Made by a program: the position numbers and the translations under genes
Shown here: piece after piece, positions 52,147 to 64,000 of the stretch
How positions within the stretch are numbered: position 1 is the first letter of the stretch
Layout: the number at the start of each line of letters is the position of its first letter
The notes under the pieces: generated by a model
The model's database searches: none
Told to the model about the DNA's origin: nothing
What the model saw: the letters and a program-made list of their open reading frames with translations, nothing else
DNA from: Gemmatimonadetes bacterium T265
Lineage (GTDB): Bacteria > Gemmatimonadota > Gemmatimonadetes > Gemmatimonadales > Gemmatimonadaceae
Assembly (NCBI GenBank): GCA_019973575.1
Contig: BPUI01000001.1
Coordinates: forward strand, 806,001-870,000
Direction: 5' to 3'
Length of the DNA stretch: 64,000 bases

Positions 52147-53213
52147 CCGGCCGGGCCGCCTAACGCCGCCACCGCGAGCCGCTCGTACGCGCCGACCGCG
52201 TCGCGCAGCTCCGCCACGTCGACGTACTCGCCGTCGGTGTGCGCGACGTGGATCGACCCCGGCCCGAACAGGTACGGCGTCCCCCAACTCGGCAGCGCGG
52301 GGACGTCGGTCGCGAACGCGACGACGCCGGTGCGGAACCCGGGCACGGTCGCGAGCCGCACCGGCGGCACCATCGGGCCGTAGGCGACCTCGGCGCGCCC
52401 CGCCGCGACGTGCGGCGCGAGCCACGCCTCGAGCGCGCGGCGCACGTCGTCCTCCGGCGTCACGAGGCGCGCCATGCACCGCGCCTCCGCCCACGGCGCG
52501 ATCACGTTGTCGGCCACGCCGCCGGCGAGGCCGCCGACGTTGATCGTCGTCGCGCCGAGCACGGCGTCGTGCGGCAGCGCGACGCCCTCGAGCTCGACGA
52601 GCAGGCGGGCGAGCCGGCTCGTCGCCGAGTCGCCCAGGTGCGGGTAGGCGGAGTGCGCGGCGCGCCCCGTCGTGCGCAGCCGGAAGCGGAGCGCGCCCTT
52701 GGTGCCCGTGGCGAGCGTGCTCTCGGTGGGTTCGCCGTTGACGAGCGCGCGCACGCGCGGCGCGACCGTGGGCTGCGCCGCGTCGGCCGCGAGCGCGCCG
52801 TCGTGCGTCGTCTCTTCGCCGACGACGAATAACAAGCCCACGGGCACCGCGCGCGCCCGGAGTCGCTCGGCCGCGCAAATCATCGCGGCGGCGATGCCCT
52901 TGGCGTCGCACGCCCCCCGCCCCCAGAGGCGGCCGTCGGCGAGACGCGGCGGGGTGTACGGGGGCACGGTGTCGAGGTGCGTCGAGAGGACCACTTCGGC
53001 CGGCACGCCGTCCGCCTCCGCGAACACGTCATCGCGCCCGTCGCTCACCGGGACGCGCGTCGTGCGCCACCCGCGGTCGCGCAGGAGTGCGTCGACCGCC
53101 GCGACCGCGGCCTGCTCCGCGCCGCTGGTGGATTCGGCACGCATCAGTTCGAGCGCGAGGTCGACGACGTCGGGGGCGGGGCGCGCCGGAAGCGTACGTG
53201 CGGCATCATCCAT
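52107..53213 (-). CDS. M20-family metallopeptidase / ArgE-DapE-like deacylase
   Basis: A 368-residue cytoplasmic zinc hydrolase of the M20 family, which includes acetylornithine deacetylase, succinyl-diaminopimelate desuccinylase and acetyl-lysine deacetylase (LysK). Metal and catalytic blocks: His and Asp in STHLDTVPPY, GRGACDAKG, the Glu pair in VGEETTHDG, and a dimerisation domain (TTGRAAHSAYPHLGDSA). The ligand set and the short length fit the LysK/ArgE branch; the exact substrate is not decidable. Start ATG 53213. Divergent from the PAS kinase gene. Confidence 0.85.
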   Translation of the reverse strand: MDDAARTLPARPAPDVVDLALELMRAESTSGAEQAAVAAVDALLRDRGWRTTRVPVSDGRDDVFAEADGVPAEVVLSTHLDTVPPYTPPRLADGRLWGRGACDAKGIAAAMICAAERLRARAVPVGLLFVVGEETTHDGALAADAAQPTVAPRVRALVNGEPTESTLATGTKGALRFRLRTTGRAAHSAYPHLGDSATSRLARLLVELEGVALPHDAVLGATTINVGGLAGGVADNVIAPWAEARCMARLVTPEDDVRRALEAWLAPHVAAGRAEVAYGPMVPPVRLATVPGFRTGVVAFATDVPALPSWGTPYLFGPGSIHVAHTDGEYVDVAELRDAVGAYERLAVAALGGPAGQTAPPSAPAASS

Positions 53214-53321
53214 GCTGCGCAAGCAAACGTCCTCGTGACGACGCGGGCAATGGCGCGGCTCGTCGGCGGTACCGCGCGTGGCCGGGCACGGGCGGCAGGC
53301 GCGGACCGACGTCGAGGAGTC

Positions 53322-54827
53322 ATGACGGAGACGGGCACCGATTCGAAGACGGACGACGGCGCTGTGCCGGCCGAGGCGCCGGGCGAGGAGTCCGCGCGCG
53401 CGGGCGTCGCGTCCGTCGCCGCGCTCGACCGCGCCGTGTTCGACGCGAACCCGGACCTCGTCTGGGAGCTCGCGACTAACGGCACCGTGCGCCGCACGAA
53501 CAGGCGCATCGTCGACGTGCTCGGCTACGCGCCCGACGAGGTGCGCGGGCGCCCGCTGCGCGAGCTGCAGGTCGCCGGCGACGACGGGCCGGCGCGGGCC
53601 TTCTCCGCGGCGCTCGCGGGACGCGCGGGCGTCTACAGGTGCCGCATGCGCCACCGCGACGGGCACGCGGTCGTGATGCGGGCGGCCGTCATGCCGGTCG
53701 TCGTCGACGGCGAGGTGGTCGGCGTGTTCGCCAGCTCGCAGGACGTCACCGCCGCGGTCGAGGCCGAGCAGAAGCTGCGCGAGGGCGAGGCGCGCTACCG
53801 CGCGCTCGTGGAGCAGCTGCCCGAGTGCGTCGCGATGTTCGCCGAGGAGCGATGCGAGTTCATCAACCCGGCGGGGGCGGCGATGCGCGGGCTGGGCTAC
53901 ACGCCCGACGACGTCCGGGGGCACCGCTGGACCGAGTTCGTCGACCCGGAAGACCGGGCGGCGTCCGCGGCGCTGCTCGCCGAGGTGGCGGCGGCCCCGG
54001 AGGGGACCGCGCGCGCGTACGAGAACCGCTTCCGCTGGCCCGACGGCCGCCGCGTCGAGGTCGAGGGCACGCTGACCGCGGTGCGGCTGAACGGCCGTCC
54101 GGCGGTGCACTCGTTCGCGCGCGACGTCACCGTGCGCCGCCGCGTCGAGGGCGAGCGCCTGCGCGCGCAGCGCATGGAAGCGTTGGGCCGGCTGGCGGCG
54201 GGCGTGGCGCACGACTTCAACAACCTGCTCGCGGTGATGCTGATGGCGGTCGAGTCCGCCGCGGCGGCCGTGCCCGACGACAGCCCGGTCCGCGAGGACC
54301 TCGCCGACGCGGCGGACGCGGCGCGGCGCGGGCGCGCGCTCACGCGCCAGCTGCTGACCTTCGCGCGGCGCCAGGAGTCGCGCCCGACGACCTTCGCGCT
54401 GAACGAGGTCGTCCAGGGCATGCGTGACCTCCTCCGGCGCATCGCGGGCCCGGCGGTGCGCCTCTCGGTCGACCTCGCGCCGGACGCGGGCGCGATCACG
54501 GCGGACCCGGGACAGGTCGAGCAGGTGCTGCTCAACCTTGTGACCAACGCGCGCGACGCGCTCCCGGACGGCGGCGCGGTCGCGGTCGAGACGGCGCACG
54601 CGGACGGCGACCTGCGCCTCACGGTCCGCGACACCGGCCACGGCATCGCGCCCGACGTGCGGCCGCACCTGTTCGAGCCGTTCTTCACGACGAAGCAGGA
54701 GGGGTACGGCCTCGGGCTCGCGACGGTCTACGGGGTGGTCACCGGCGTGGGCGGCCGCGTAGAGGTCGAGAGCGCGCCGGGCGAGGGCACCGCGTTCCAC
54801 CTTTACTTCCCACGCACGGCGCCCTGA
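53322..54827 (+). CDS. PAS-domain sensor histidine kinase
   Basis: A 501-residue soluble kinase. Two PAS domains (about residues 37-150, starting ALDRAVFDANPDLVWEL; and 160-275, YRALVEQLPECVAMF) precede a HisKA domain with His297 in GVAHDFNNLL and an HATPase_c domain (NLVTNARDALPDGG, DTGHGIAPDVRPHLFEPFFTTKQEGYGLGL). No transmembrane segment or receiver domain is present, so the signal is intracellular and the response regulator is elsewhere. The start ATG 53322 has a GAGGAG ribosome site. The signal is unknown. Confidence 0.9.
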   Translation: MTETGTDSKTDDGAVPAEAPGEESARAGVASVAALDRAVFDANPDLVWELATNGTVRRTNRRIVDVLGYAPDEVRGRPLRELQVAGDDGPARAFSAALAGRAGVYRCRMRHRDGHAVVMRAAVMPVVVDGEVVGVFASSQDVTAAVEAEQKLREGEARYRALVEQLPECVAMFAEERCEFINPAGAAMRGLGYTPDDVRGHRWTEFVDPEDRAASAALLAEVAAAPEGTARAYENRFRWPDGRRVEVEGTLTAVRLNGRPAVHSFARDVTVRRRVEGERLRAQRMEALGRLAAGVAHDFNNLLAVMLMAVESAAAAVPDDSPVREDLADAADAARRGRALTRQLLTFARRQESRPTTFALNEVVQGMRDLLRRIAGPAVRLSVDLAPDAGAITADPGQVEQVLLNLVTNARDALPDGGAVAVETAHADGDLRLTVRDTGHGIAPDVRPHLFEPFFTTKQEGYGLGLATVYGVVTGVGGRVEVESAPGEGTAFHLYFPRTAP

Positions 54828-55000
54828 GCGCGGCCTGAGCGCGCCGGAGGACACCCCGGGGCGCGCGGTGTACATTGACCTAGCCTGCGCGCCATCGCGC
54901 AGCGGCTCCGTCCAGAACATCGCGGCCGCGCTCACGCGCTCCGACGCGGGCAGGGACCCGCCGGCCGCGGCCACCGGGCCACCGCCCCAAGGGCCACCGC

Positions 55001-57796
55001 ATGACGCACCCCAACTCCTTCGGCGCCCGCAGCACGCTCACCGCGGGCGGCCGGACGTACGGCTACTTCCGGCTCGACGCGCTACGCGAGCTCTCCGGCG
55101 GCGCCCTCGACCGCCTGCCCTTCTCGCTCAAGGTCCTCCTCGAGAACCTGCTGCGCGGCGAGGACAACGCCTTCGTGAAGAAGGCCGACGTCGAGGCGCT
55201 CGCCCGCTGGGACGTGTCGACCCCCGCCGAGAAGGAGGTCGCCTACCGCCCCGCGCGCGTGATCCTGCAGGACTTCACCGGCGTCCCGTGCGTCGTCGAC
55301 CTCGCCGCGATGCGCGACGCGATCACCCAGCTCGGCGGCGACCCGCAGCGCATCAACCCGCTGCAGCCGGTCGACCTCGTCATCGACCACTCGGTGCAGG
55401 CCGACGAGTACGGCACCGCGCAGGCGTTCCTCGACAACGTCTCGCTCGAGTACGAGCGCAACCAGGAGCGCTACCGTTTCCTCCGCTGGGGGCAGACGGC
55501 GTTCAACAACTTCCGCGTCGTCCCGCCGGGCACCGGGATCATCCACCAGGTGAACGTCGAGTACCTGGCGCAGGTGGTGTTCGTGCGCGAGGGGGAGGAC
55601 GGCGAGGTCGCGCTCGCATACCCCGACTCGCTCGTCGGCACCGACTCGCACACGACGATGGTCAACGGCCTCGGCGTCTTCGGCTGGGGCGTCGGCGGGA
55701 TCGAGGCCGAGGCGGCGATGCTCGGGCAGCCGCTCTCGATGCTCGTGCCCGACGTCGTCGGCTTCAAGCTCGCCGGGCGGCTGCCGTTAGGCGCGACGGC
55801 GACGGACCTCGTGCTCGTCGTCACCGAGATGCTCCGCAAGAAGAAGGTCGTCGGCAAGTTCGTCGAGTTCTACGGCGCGGGCCTCAGCAACCTCTCGCTC
55901 GCCGACCGCGCGACGATCGCCAACATGGCGCCGGAGTACGGCGCGACGATGGGCTTCTTCCCCGTCGACGCGGAAACGCTCAACTACCTGCGCCTTACGG
56001 GGCGCAGCGAGGAGCAGGTCGCGCTCGTCGAGGCGTACACGCGGGCGCAGGGCCTCTTCCGTACCGACGAGACGCCCGACCCGGTCTACACGGACTCGCT
56101 GGAGCTGGACCTCTCGACGGTGGTGCCGAGCATCGCGGGCCCGCGCCGGCCGCAGGACCGCATCCCGCTGCGGGAGGCCAAGGAGACCTACCAGCTCCAC
56201 CTCAACGAGGTGCTCGCCAAGGCCGGCACGGTGAGCGCGAAGGGCGAGCTCGCGGCCGCGACCAAGGTGAGCGCGGCGACCCAGCTCGCGCCCGAGGTCG
56301 TCGCCACCGCACCCGAGGAGGTCGAGTACGAGGGCGTCGAGGTCGAGTACCTCGACCAGAAGTTCACCCTCCACCACGGCGCGGTCGTGCTCGCGGCGAT
56401 CACGAGCTGCACCAACACGTCCAACCCGAGCGTGATGCTGGGCGCCGGGCTCCTCGCCCGGAACGCGGTGCGCAAGGGGCTGAGCACGAAGCCGTGGGTG
56501 AAGACGACGCTCTCGCCGGGCTCGCGCGTCGTCACCGACTACTACGACAAGGCCGGCCTCACCGAGGACCTCGACAAGCTCGGCTTCTACCTCGCGGGCT
56601 ACGGCTGCATGACGTGCATCGGCAACTCGGGCCCCCTGCCCGAGCCGATCGCCGAGGCGGTCGAGAAGGGCAAGCTCGTCGTCGCGGCCGTGCTCTCGGG
56701 CAACCGCAACTTCGAGGGGCGCGTCAACCCGCACACGCGCTTCAACTACCTCGCGAGCCCGATGCTCGTCGTCGCCTACGCGATCGCCGGGCGCATGGAC
56801 GTCGACTTCGAGCGCGAGCCGATCGGCGTCGGGAGCGACGGGCCGGTGTTCCTGCGCGACATCTGGCCGTCCTCGACCGACATCGAGGAGACGATCCACC
56901 GCAACGTCGACGGCGGGCTGTTCGCGCGGCAGTACGCGAACGTGTTCGAGGGGAGCGAGGAGTGGCGCGCGCTCCAGGCGCCCACGGGCGCGACCTACGC
57001 GTGGGACGCGGAGAGCACCTACGTCGCCAACCCGCCCTACTTCGCGGGGATGACGATGGACCCGCCGGGCGTCAAGCCGGTCCGGGGCGCGCGCGCGCTC
57101 GCCATGTTAGGCGACTCGATCACCACCGACCACATCTCGCCGGCCGGCAACATCGCGGCGGCGAGCCCCGCGGGGAAGTGGCTCATCGCGCACGGCGTGA
57201 AGACGCGCGAGTTCAACTCGTACGGGGCGCGCCGCGGCCACCACGAGGTGATGATGCGCGGCACGTTCGCCAACATCCGCCTCCGCAACGAGCTCGTCCC
57301 CGGCACCGAGGGCGGCTGGACGACGACCGAGCCCGGGGGCGCGCCGGTGTCGATCTTCGACGCCTCCATGCAGTACCAGCAGAAGGGGACGCCGCTCGTC
57401 ATCATCGCCGGCAAGGAGTACGGCACGGGCTCGAGCCGCGACTGGGCGGCCAAGGGCACGGTGCTGTTAGGCGTGCGCGCCGTGGTCGCCGAGTCGTTCG
57501 AGCGCATCCACCGCTCCAACCTCGTCGGCATGGGCGTGCTCCCCTGCGAGTTCACCGGCGACGACACGCGGCAGACGCTCGGCCTCACCGGCTTCGAGAC
57601 CTTCGCCGTCGAGGGGCTCGACGACACGCTCCGGCCACGGCAGTTGCTCACCGTCGTCGCGACGGGCGAGGGCGGCAGCGAGACGCGCTTCCAGGTACGC
57701 GCGCGCATCGACACGCCCGAGGAGCTGCGGTACTACAAGCACGGCGGGATCCTGCCCTACGTGCTGCGGTCGCTCGTGGGGCGGACGGCGGCGTAA
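55001..57796 (+). CDS. acnA: Aconitate hydratase A
   Basis: A 931-residue aconitase of the AcnA/IRP1 type, converting citrate to isocitrate in the TCA cycle with a [4Fe-4S] cluster. Cluster cysteines are C470 (ITSCTNTSN), C536 and C539 (GCMTCIGN), with the 66- and 3-residue spacing of the family. Other blocks are [40 protein letters not shown] and [11 protein letters not shown] 173-bp leader separates it from the kinase gene; the leader contains no clear hairpin. Three TTAGGC-coded LG pairs occur. It ends 25 nt before a G/C homopolymer region. Confidence 0.95.
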   Translation: MTHPNSFGARSTLTAGGRTYGYFRLDALRELSGGALDRLPFSLKVLLENLLRGEDNAFVKKADVEALARWDVSTPAEKEVAYRPARVILQDFTGVPCVVDLAAMRDAITQLGGDPQRINPLQPVDLVIDHSVQADEYGTAQAFLDNVSLEYERNQERYRFLRWGQTAFNNFRVVPPGTGIIHQVNVEYLAQVVFVREGEDGEVALAYPDSLVGTDSHTTMVNGLGVFGWGVGGIEAEAAMLGQPLSMLVPDVVGFKLAGRLPLGATATDLVLVVTEMLRKKKVVGKFVEFYGAGLSNLSLADRATIANMAPEYGATMGFFPVDAETLNYLRLTGRSEEQVALVEAYTRAQGLFRTDETPDPVYTDSLELDLSTVVPSIAGPRRPQDRIPLREAKETYQLHLNEVLAKAGTVSAKGELAAATKVSAATQLAPEVVATAPEEVEYEGVEVEYLDQKFTLHHGAVVLAAITSCTNTSNPSVMLGAGLLARNAVRKGLSTKPWVKTTLSPGSRVVTDYYDKAGLTEDLDKLGFYLAGYGCMTCIGNSGPLPEPIAEAVEKGKLVVAAVLSGNRNFEGRVNPHTRFNYLASPMLVVAYAIAGRMDVDFEREPIGVGSDGPVFLRDIWPSSTDIEETIHRNVDGGLFARQYANVFEGSEEWRALQAPTGATYAWDAESTYVANPPYFAGMTMDPPGVKPVRGARALAMLGDSITTDHISPAGNIAAASPAGKWLIAHGVKTREFNSYGARRGHHEVMMRGTFANIRLRNELVPGTEGGWTTTEPGGAPVSIFDASMQYQQKGTPLVIIAGKEYGTGSSRDWAAKGTVLLGVRAVVAESFERIHRSNLVGMGVLPCEFTGDDTRQTLGLTGFETFAVEGLDDTLRPRQLLTVVATGEGGSETRFQVRARIDTPEELRYYKHGGILPYVLRSLVGRTAA

Positions 57797-57821
57797 CAGG
57801 CCGGCAGACCGCGGGGTCGGC

Positions 57822-57940
<119 letters not shown>

Positions 57941-57969
57941 GCCGCGCGCCGCCCCCTCCCGGCCGACGC

Positions 57970-58350
57970 CTAACGCGAAACCGCCCGCCCCACCACCCCG
58001 CCCGCCGCCGCCGCCAGCACCCCGACGACGACGCTCCCCGCCACGTACCCGCCGGCCCGCCCCACCGCCCCGCGCCCGACGAGCGCCACCGCCTCCGCCC
58101 CGAACGTCGAGAACGTCGTAAACCCGCCACAAAACCCGGTCCCGAGCGCCACCCGCGCCGGCGCCCCCGGCGGCAACGCCCCCACGAGCACGCCGAGCAG
58201 AAACGACCCGAACACGTTGACCCCGAACGTCCCCCACGGAAACGCCGCCGACCACGGCTGCGCGGCCAGCGACACGAGGTAGCGCGCCACGCACCCCGCC
58301 GCCCCCCCCACGGCCACGAGCCCCACCTCGGCCCACACTACGTTTCGCAT
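57970..58350 (-). CDS. crcB: Fluoride channel Fluc/CrcB
   Basis: A 126-residue four-helix membrane protein, a dimeric fluoride channel that exports toxic F-. The family motifs [14 protein letters not shown], with the conserved Asn, and [12 protein letters not shown], with the Phe-box Phe and Ser/Thr residues, are present; Arg in ARYLV near the N-terminus is conserved. No fluoride riboswitch was found in the short 38-nt upstream gap. Its stop TAA is in a GCCTAAC motif next to the C run. Confidence 0.93.
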   Translation of the reverse strand: MRNVVWAEVGLVAVGGAAGCVARYLVSLAAQPWSAAFPWGTFGVNVFGSFLLGVLVGALPPGAPARVALGTGFCGGFTTFSTFGAEAVALVGRGAVGRAGGYVAGSVVVGVLAAAAGGVVGRAVSR

Positions 58351-58388
58351 GCGCCCAACATAATCCGGCCCGCCGCCGCACCCCCCGC

Positions 58389-60518
<2,130 letters not shown>

Positions 60519-60555
60519 TCCGTAGTTCCGTTCCGTCAATCACTCCTTCACGATC

Positions 60556-61782
60556 ATGCGGCTCCTCCGCACGACCGGCTTTCGCGCGACCGGCACCCTC
60601 CTGACGGCAGCCCTCGCCGCGTTCGCGGCCAGCGCATGCACGTTCCTCACCGGCGTGCACTCGGTCTCGCGCGTGACCGTGACCGTCGCCCCGACCACCA
60701 TCGCCGTCAACCAGACGGCGACGGCGTTCGGCACCGCCTACGACGGCAACCGCGCGCTGACCGGCAACTCGCGCTACAACATCACGTTCTCGTCGACCAA
60801 CCAGAGCGTCGCGACCGTTAGCGCGACGAGCGGGCTGGTAATCGGTGTAACGTACGGCACCGCGTACATCGTCGGGCAGAACAGCGGCAAGCGCGACAGC
60901 GCGATGATCACCGTCCGCCCGGTGCAGGCGAAGCAGGTGGTCATCAGCTCGCGCACCCCGATCTACCGCGTCGGCGCGACCAACACGATCGGCGCGGCGA
61001 TCTACGACTCTACGGGCGCCGGCATCGGCAACCGCGCGATCACCTGGACCGCGCGCACCCCGACCGTCCTCTCGATCAGCGCGGTCGGCGTCATCACGCC
61101 GCTCACGGTCGGGACCACGTGGATCGTCGCGTCGGTCGACAACGGCCCGGGCGCCTCCCCGGTCCTCGACTCCGTGCTCGCGACCGTCACCCCGACGCCG
61201 GTCACCAACATCAGCATCACCCCGACCGCGCCGACGATCTATACCGGGCAGACGCTGCCGTTCACGGCCACGGTCACCGACAGCCTGCTCAACACGGTCA
61301 CCCGTCGTGTCATCTGGACCTCGGCATACCCGACGGTGCTCGCCATCGACAGTCTGACCGGGCTCGCCACGCCGGTCACCGCGGGGTACAACACGACGGT
61401 CACCGCCACGGTGGACATCGTGCCGGGTTACTCGACCCTCGGGAAGCGGAGCGCCTCGGTCACCGTCTCGGTGCTCGCGCCGACTGCGAACGTGATCGTC
61501 CGCGACGCCACGGGCGCGACGATCACGACGATCACGGTCAACGCCGGTAGCAGCGCGGCCCTCACGCTCGTCGCGCGCGACGCCCTCAACAACACGCTCT
61601 CGGGCCGCACCTTCAACCTGACGTCGAGCAATCCCGCGGTCGCCACGACCCCCGCGACGAGCAGCCAGTCGACCCAGGTGACCGCCGTATCGTCCGGGAC
61701 GACGACCCTCACCGTGCAGGCGCTCGACGCGTCGGGCGCGCCGCAGGGCACGCCGGCCACGGTCACCGTCACAGTCCCGTAG
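60556..61782 (+). CDS. Ig-like (Big2) domain surface lipoprotein
   Basis: A 408-residue exported protein. The signal peptide ends in a lipobox-like FAASAC, so it may be lipid-anchored. The mature part is built of about four bacterial Ig-like domains of the BIG2 type, roughly 38-120, 124-210, 212-310 and 315-408, each with runs such as VTVAPTTIAVNQTATAFGTAYD, SSTNQSVATVSATSGLVIGV and YGTAYIV. These domains mediate surface adhesion or structure. A stable hairpin (61814-61847) follows. Ligand unknown. Confidence 0.82.
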   Translation: MRLLRTTGFRATGTLLTAALAAFAASACTFLTGVHSVSRVTVTVAPTTIAVNQTATAFGTAYDGNRALTGNSRYNITFSSTNQSVATVSATSGLVIGVTYGTAYIVGQNSGKRDSAMITVRPVQAKQVVISSRTPIYRVGATNTIGAAIYDSTGAGIGNRAITWTARTPTVLSISAVGVITPLTVGTTWIVASVDNGPGASPVLDSVLATVTPTPVTNISITPTAPTIYTGQTLPFTATVTDSLLNTVTRRVIWTSAYPTVLAIDSLTGLATPVTAGYNTTVTATVDIVPGYSTLGKRSASVTVSVLAPTANVIVRDATGATITTITVNAGSSAALTLVARDALNNTLSGRTFNLTSSNPAVATTPATSSQSTQVTAVSSGTTTLTVQALDASGAPQGTPATVTVTVP

Positions 61783-61813
61783 CCCCCGCACGACACACCC
61801 AACCGGTCCAGCA

Positions 61814-61847
61814 CGCGGGGCCGCCGGCAATCCCCGGCGGCCCCGCG
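61814..61847 (+). terminator. Strong stem-loop after the Ig-like gene
   Basis: Perfect 14-bp stem CGCGGGGCCGCCGG (61814-61827) and CCGGCGGCCCCGCG (61834-61847), loop CAATCC. It lies 31 nt after the TAG stop. No T-tract follows, so it may stop transcription only partly or protect the RNA 3' end. Confidence 0.7.
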
Positions 61848-61883
61848 TGACGTCGAGACCAGCACTTGCGGGTACTACGGCGC

Positions 61884-63824
61884 ATGTCCGAGACGCGCCC
61901 GCCCGACGCCCGCAGCCCCAAGCCGTCCTTCCTCCGCGGCCTGTTCTCGGGCCGCATCGACGACGCGCTCCTCTTCCCCTACCCCGACCCGCTCGAGCGC
62001 ACCCGCCCCGACGAGGCCCGCACGGTGCGCCGGCTCCTCGCCGCGCTCGACGCCATGCGCGCGGGCGGCCTCATCGACTCGGCCCGGTTCGACGAAGAGG
62101 AGACCATCCCCGAGGAGACGATCCGCGCCTTCGCCGAGGCCGGCCTCCTCGGCATCACCGTGCCACGCGAGTACGGCGGCGCCGGCCTGTCCAACACCGG
62201 CTACGCGCGCGTCTTCGGCGCCGTCGCAGCCGCGGACCCGTCGCTCGGCGTGCTGCTCGGCGTACACGCGGGGCTCGGCTGCAAGCCGCTCGTCCTCTTT
62301 GGGACCGAGGAGCAGAAGGCGCGCTACCTCCCGATGCTCGCCCGCGGCGAGACCCTCGCCGCCTACGCCCTCACCGAGCCCGAGACCGGCTCCGACGCGC
62401 AGCACATCGTCACCCGCGCCGAGCGCGACCCCGACGGCGGCGCGTGGCGCATCACCGGCCGCAAGCACTGGATCGGCCTCGCCCACCGCGCAGGCGTAAT
62501 CACCGTCTTCGCGCAGACGCCGGTCGCGGGCAAGGACGGCCGGCCCACGCAGAAGCCGACCGCGTTCATCGTCCGCCCCGACATGCCCGGCTTCCGCGTC
62601 GTCGGCACCGCGCGCAAGATGGGCATCCGCGGCTCCACGCAGGCCGAGCTCGCCTTCGACGGCCTGCGCGTCCCCGACGACCACGTGTTAGGCACCGTCG
62701 GCCGCGGCTTCTCCGTCGCCGTGCACGTGCTCAACGGCGGCCGCCTCGCCCTCGCCGCCGGCTGCGGGCAGAGCACGAAGGAAGTCGTCGGCGAGATGGC
62801 GCGCTACGCCGAGCAGCGCGTCCAGTTCGGCGCCCCGCTCGCCGCCTTCGAAATCACGCAGCGCAAGCTGTCATCCAACGCCGCCGACGCCTACGCCTGC
62901 GACGCCGTCGTCGGCCACCTCTCGGCCGCCCTCGACGACCCCGCCGTCGACGCCTCGCTCGAGGCCGCTGCGGCCAAGGTGTTCGCCTCCGAGCTCGTCT
63001 GGCGCGCGACCGACGACCTCGTCCAGATCGCCGGCGGACGCGGCTACGTGAAGCCGTGGCCCTACGAGCGCATGCTCCGCGACGCGCGCATCAACCGCAT
63101 CTTCGAGGGCGCCAACGACGTGCTCCGGCTCTTCGTCGCGCTCAACGGCGTGCAGGAGCCCGCCGACCGACTCGAAGCGGTCGGCCGCGCGCTCAAGAAC
63201 CCGATCCACGACTTCAACGTCGTCGCCGGCTACGCGACCGAGCGCGTCACCGCCCGCGTCCGCTCGGCCGCCGCCCCGTTAGGCGCCGCCCCGCTCGCCG
63301 ACGGCGTCGGCGTGCGCCTGCACGGGCGCCTGCTGCCGCACAAGCGCTTCCTCGAGAAGCACGTCGCCGAGCTCAAGGCGGCCGCGGAGGCGGCCGTCCT
63401 GCAGCACCGCAGGAAGCTCGTCGAGCGCCAGTTCGTCGTCGAGCGCCTCGCGAACATGGCGATCGAGCTCTACGCCCGCGCGGCCACGATCGCCCGCACG
63501 CAGAAGCTGATCGACGAGCGCGGCGGCGGGGCGCAGGGCGCGGCGGCATGCGCGCACGAACTCGCCCTCTGCGACCTGTTCTGCGTCGAGAGCGGCCAGC
63601 GCTTCCGCGCCCAACGGCTGCTGCTCGCCGGCCGCGCCGAGCGCGTCGACGACACGCGGCGCGCGGTCGCGGCCGCCCTCCGCGAGTCGGCGGCCTACGT
63701 CGTGCCCGACGCCGTGCTCGACGCGGCCCGCGCCCCCGCCGAGCCGGCCGACGCGGCGGAGCGCCTGAGTGCCGACGCGGCCGACACCGCGGGCGCCTCG
63801 CCGGCCGAGGTCGGGCGGAACTGA
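61884..63824 (+). CDS. Acyl-CoA dehydrogenase
   Basis: A 646-residue flavoenzyme of the acyl-CoA dehydrogenase family, oxidising acyl-CoA to trans-2-enoyl-CoA with electron transfer to ETF. Blocks: AYALTEPETGSDA (FAD-binding), WRITGRKHWIGLAHRAGVITVFAQT, GIRGSTQAELAFDGLRVPDDHVLG and GGRGYVKPWPYERMLRDARINRIFEGANDVLRLFVA, the last with the catalytic Glu region. A long C-terminal extension of about 230 residues (helical) resembles the VLCAD/ACAD9-type. The start is ATG 61884. Acyl chain length unknown. Confidence 0.9.
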   Translation: MSETRPPDARSPKPSFLRGLFSGRIDDALLFPYPDPLERTRPDEARTVRRLLAALDAMRAGGLIDSARFDEEETIPEETIRAFAEAGLLGITVPREYGGAGLSNTGYARVFGAVAAADPSLGVLLGVHAGLGCKPLVLFGTEEQKARYLPMLARGETLAAYALTEPETGSDAQHIVTRAERDPDGGAWRITGRKHWIGLAHRAGVITVFAQTPVAGKDGRPTQKPTAFIVRPDMPGFRVVGTARKMGIRGSTQAELAFDGLRVPDDHVLGTVGRGFSVAVHVLNGGRLALAAGCGQSTKEVVGEMARYAEQRVQFGAPLAAFEITQRKLSSNAADAYACDAVVGHLSAALDDPAVDASLEAAAAKVFASELVWRATDDLVQIAGGRGYVKPWPYERMLRDARINRIFEGANDVLRLFVALNGVQEPADRLEAVGRALKNPIHDFNVVAGYATERVTARVRSAAAPLGAAPLADGVGVRLHGRLLPHKRFLEKHVAELKAAAEAAVLQHRRKLVERQFVVERLANMAIELYARAATIARTQKLIDERGGGAQGAAACAHELALCDLFCVESGQRFRAQRLLLAGRAERVDDTRRAVAAALRESAAYVVPDAVLDAARAPAEPADAAERLSADAADTAGASPAEVGRN

Positions 63825-63850
63825 CGTGCCCGGGCCCGCCTAACGTTTAC

Positions 63851-63884
63851 CGAACCGCGTGGGCCCCAACGCCCCCGCGGTTCG
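63851..63884 (+). terminator. Stem-loop after the acyl-CoA dehydrogenase gene
   Basis: Perfect 9-bp stem CGAACCGCG (63851-63859) and CGCGGTTCG (63876-63884) with a 16-nt loop, 26 nt after the stop. Followed by TCGTTG, only weakly T-rich. Confidence 0.55.
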
Positions 63885-63944
63885 TCGTTGTGGGCCCGCG
63901 CGGTGGGCCCACGCGTCACGATCGCCGCGCATCCGCGACGCTCG

Positions 63945-63960
63945 TGTGACGCATGTCACG
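63945..63960 (+). promoter_or_regulatory. CRP/FNR-like operator
   Basis: TGTGA-N6-TCACG, nearly the same as the classic TGTGA-N6-TCACA consensus for CRP-family regulators; the inner 14 bases GTGACGCATGTCAC are also symmetric. It sits in the non-coding end of the window, so it probably controls a gene beginning beyond 64000. No CRP-family gene is in the window. Confidence 0.45.
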
Positions 63961-64000
63961 AGGCAAACACGCCCGCGCAGCGAACATTGCGTTGTCACTC

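Noticed and set aside
58351-58388. Fluoride riboswitch before crcB
   Set aside because: The gap is only 38 nt and is shared with the divergent DUF255 gene; the conserved riboswitch pattern is absent.

Overview
The window is very GC-rich DNA (clearly above 70% by eye) with tightly packed genes on both strands, many GTG starts, and frequent stop/start overlaps (GTGA, ATGA, TGATG). Gene content points to an aerobic, free-living, diderm bacterium: a TonB-dependent receptor, cytochrome c maturation genes, a PEP-CTERM protein, ECF sigma/anti-sigma control, lipoprotein signal peptidase, M16/M28 peptidases and many secreted proteins ending their signal peptides in AQ. The overall style fits Gemmatimonadota, but that is inference; there is no rRNA, tRNA or other phylogenetic marker here. 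It reads as chromosome, with no replication, phage or plasmid genes and no intact insertion sequence.

Layout. 1-5.9 kb: partial LiaF-like gene, small secreted protein, ppa, a twice-frameshifted BNR-repeat lipoprotein, and ccmABCD. 5.9-7.5 kb: vapBC and a scar of truncated accessory genes, including a type I restriction HsdR tail. 7.5-15.1 kb: two acetyl-CoA synthetases around lspA, a GNAT acetyltransferase, a zinc-ribbon MscL and an MHS transporter. 15.3-23.8 kb: a PEP-CTERM propeller protein, then a cupredoxin / ECF sigma / anti-sigma / porin / cupredoxin / sensor Ser-Thr kinase island with an inverted repeat between the first two genes. 23.8-32.2 kb: DsbA-like thioredoxin, an odd alpha/beta hydrolase, a CDP-alcohol phosphatidyltransferase, an AdoMet-decarboxylase-like protein coupled to a large membrane protein, and a gluconate pair (gntK and lactonase). 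32.2-39.5 kb: a long imperfect palindrome, then a minus-strand operon of two TPR proteins, an ABC-2 exporter and an M16 peptidase. 39.7-46.6 kb: psuG, a beta-lactamase-like hydrolase group, and a peptide-use cassette (M28 peptidase, amino-acid permease, PLP enzyme). 46.8-52.1 kb: decayed accessory genes (four-helix-bundle, aldehyde dehydrogenase, Uma2) interleaved with a TonB receptor and a DUF779 gene. 52.1-63.8 kb: M20 peptidase, PAS histidine kinase, aconitase, a 77-nt C run, fluoride channel, DUF255 thioredoxin protein, Ig-like lipoprotein and an acyl-CoA dehydrogenase.

Central metabolism links several genes: two acetyl-CoA synthetases, aconitase and acyl-CoA dehydrogenase feed or run the TCA cycle; pyrophosphatase removes the PPi made by the synthetases; lactonase plus gluconokinase feed the pentose-phosphate route.

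The most unusual signal is not a gene. The heptamer GTTAGGC (complement GCCTAAC) occurs about 41 times by eye across the window, in all coding frames, at stop codons and between genes, forcing otherwise rare codons (TTA, CTA, AGG, CCT). It behaves like a dispersed DNA-level motif. No tRNA, rRNA or CRISPR array was seen.
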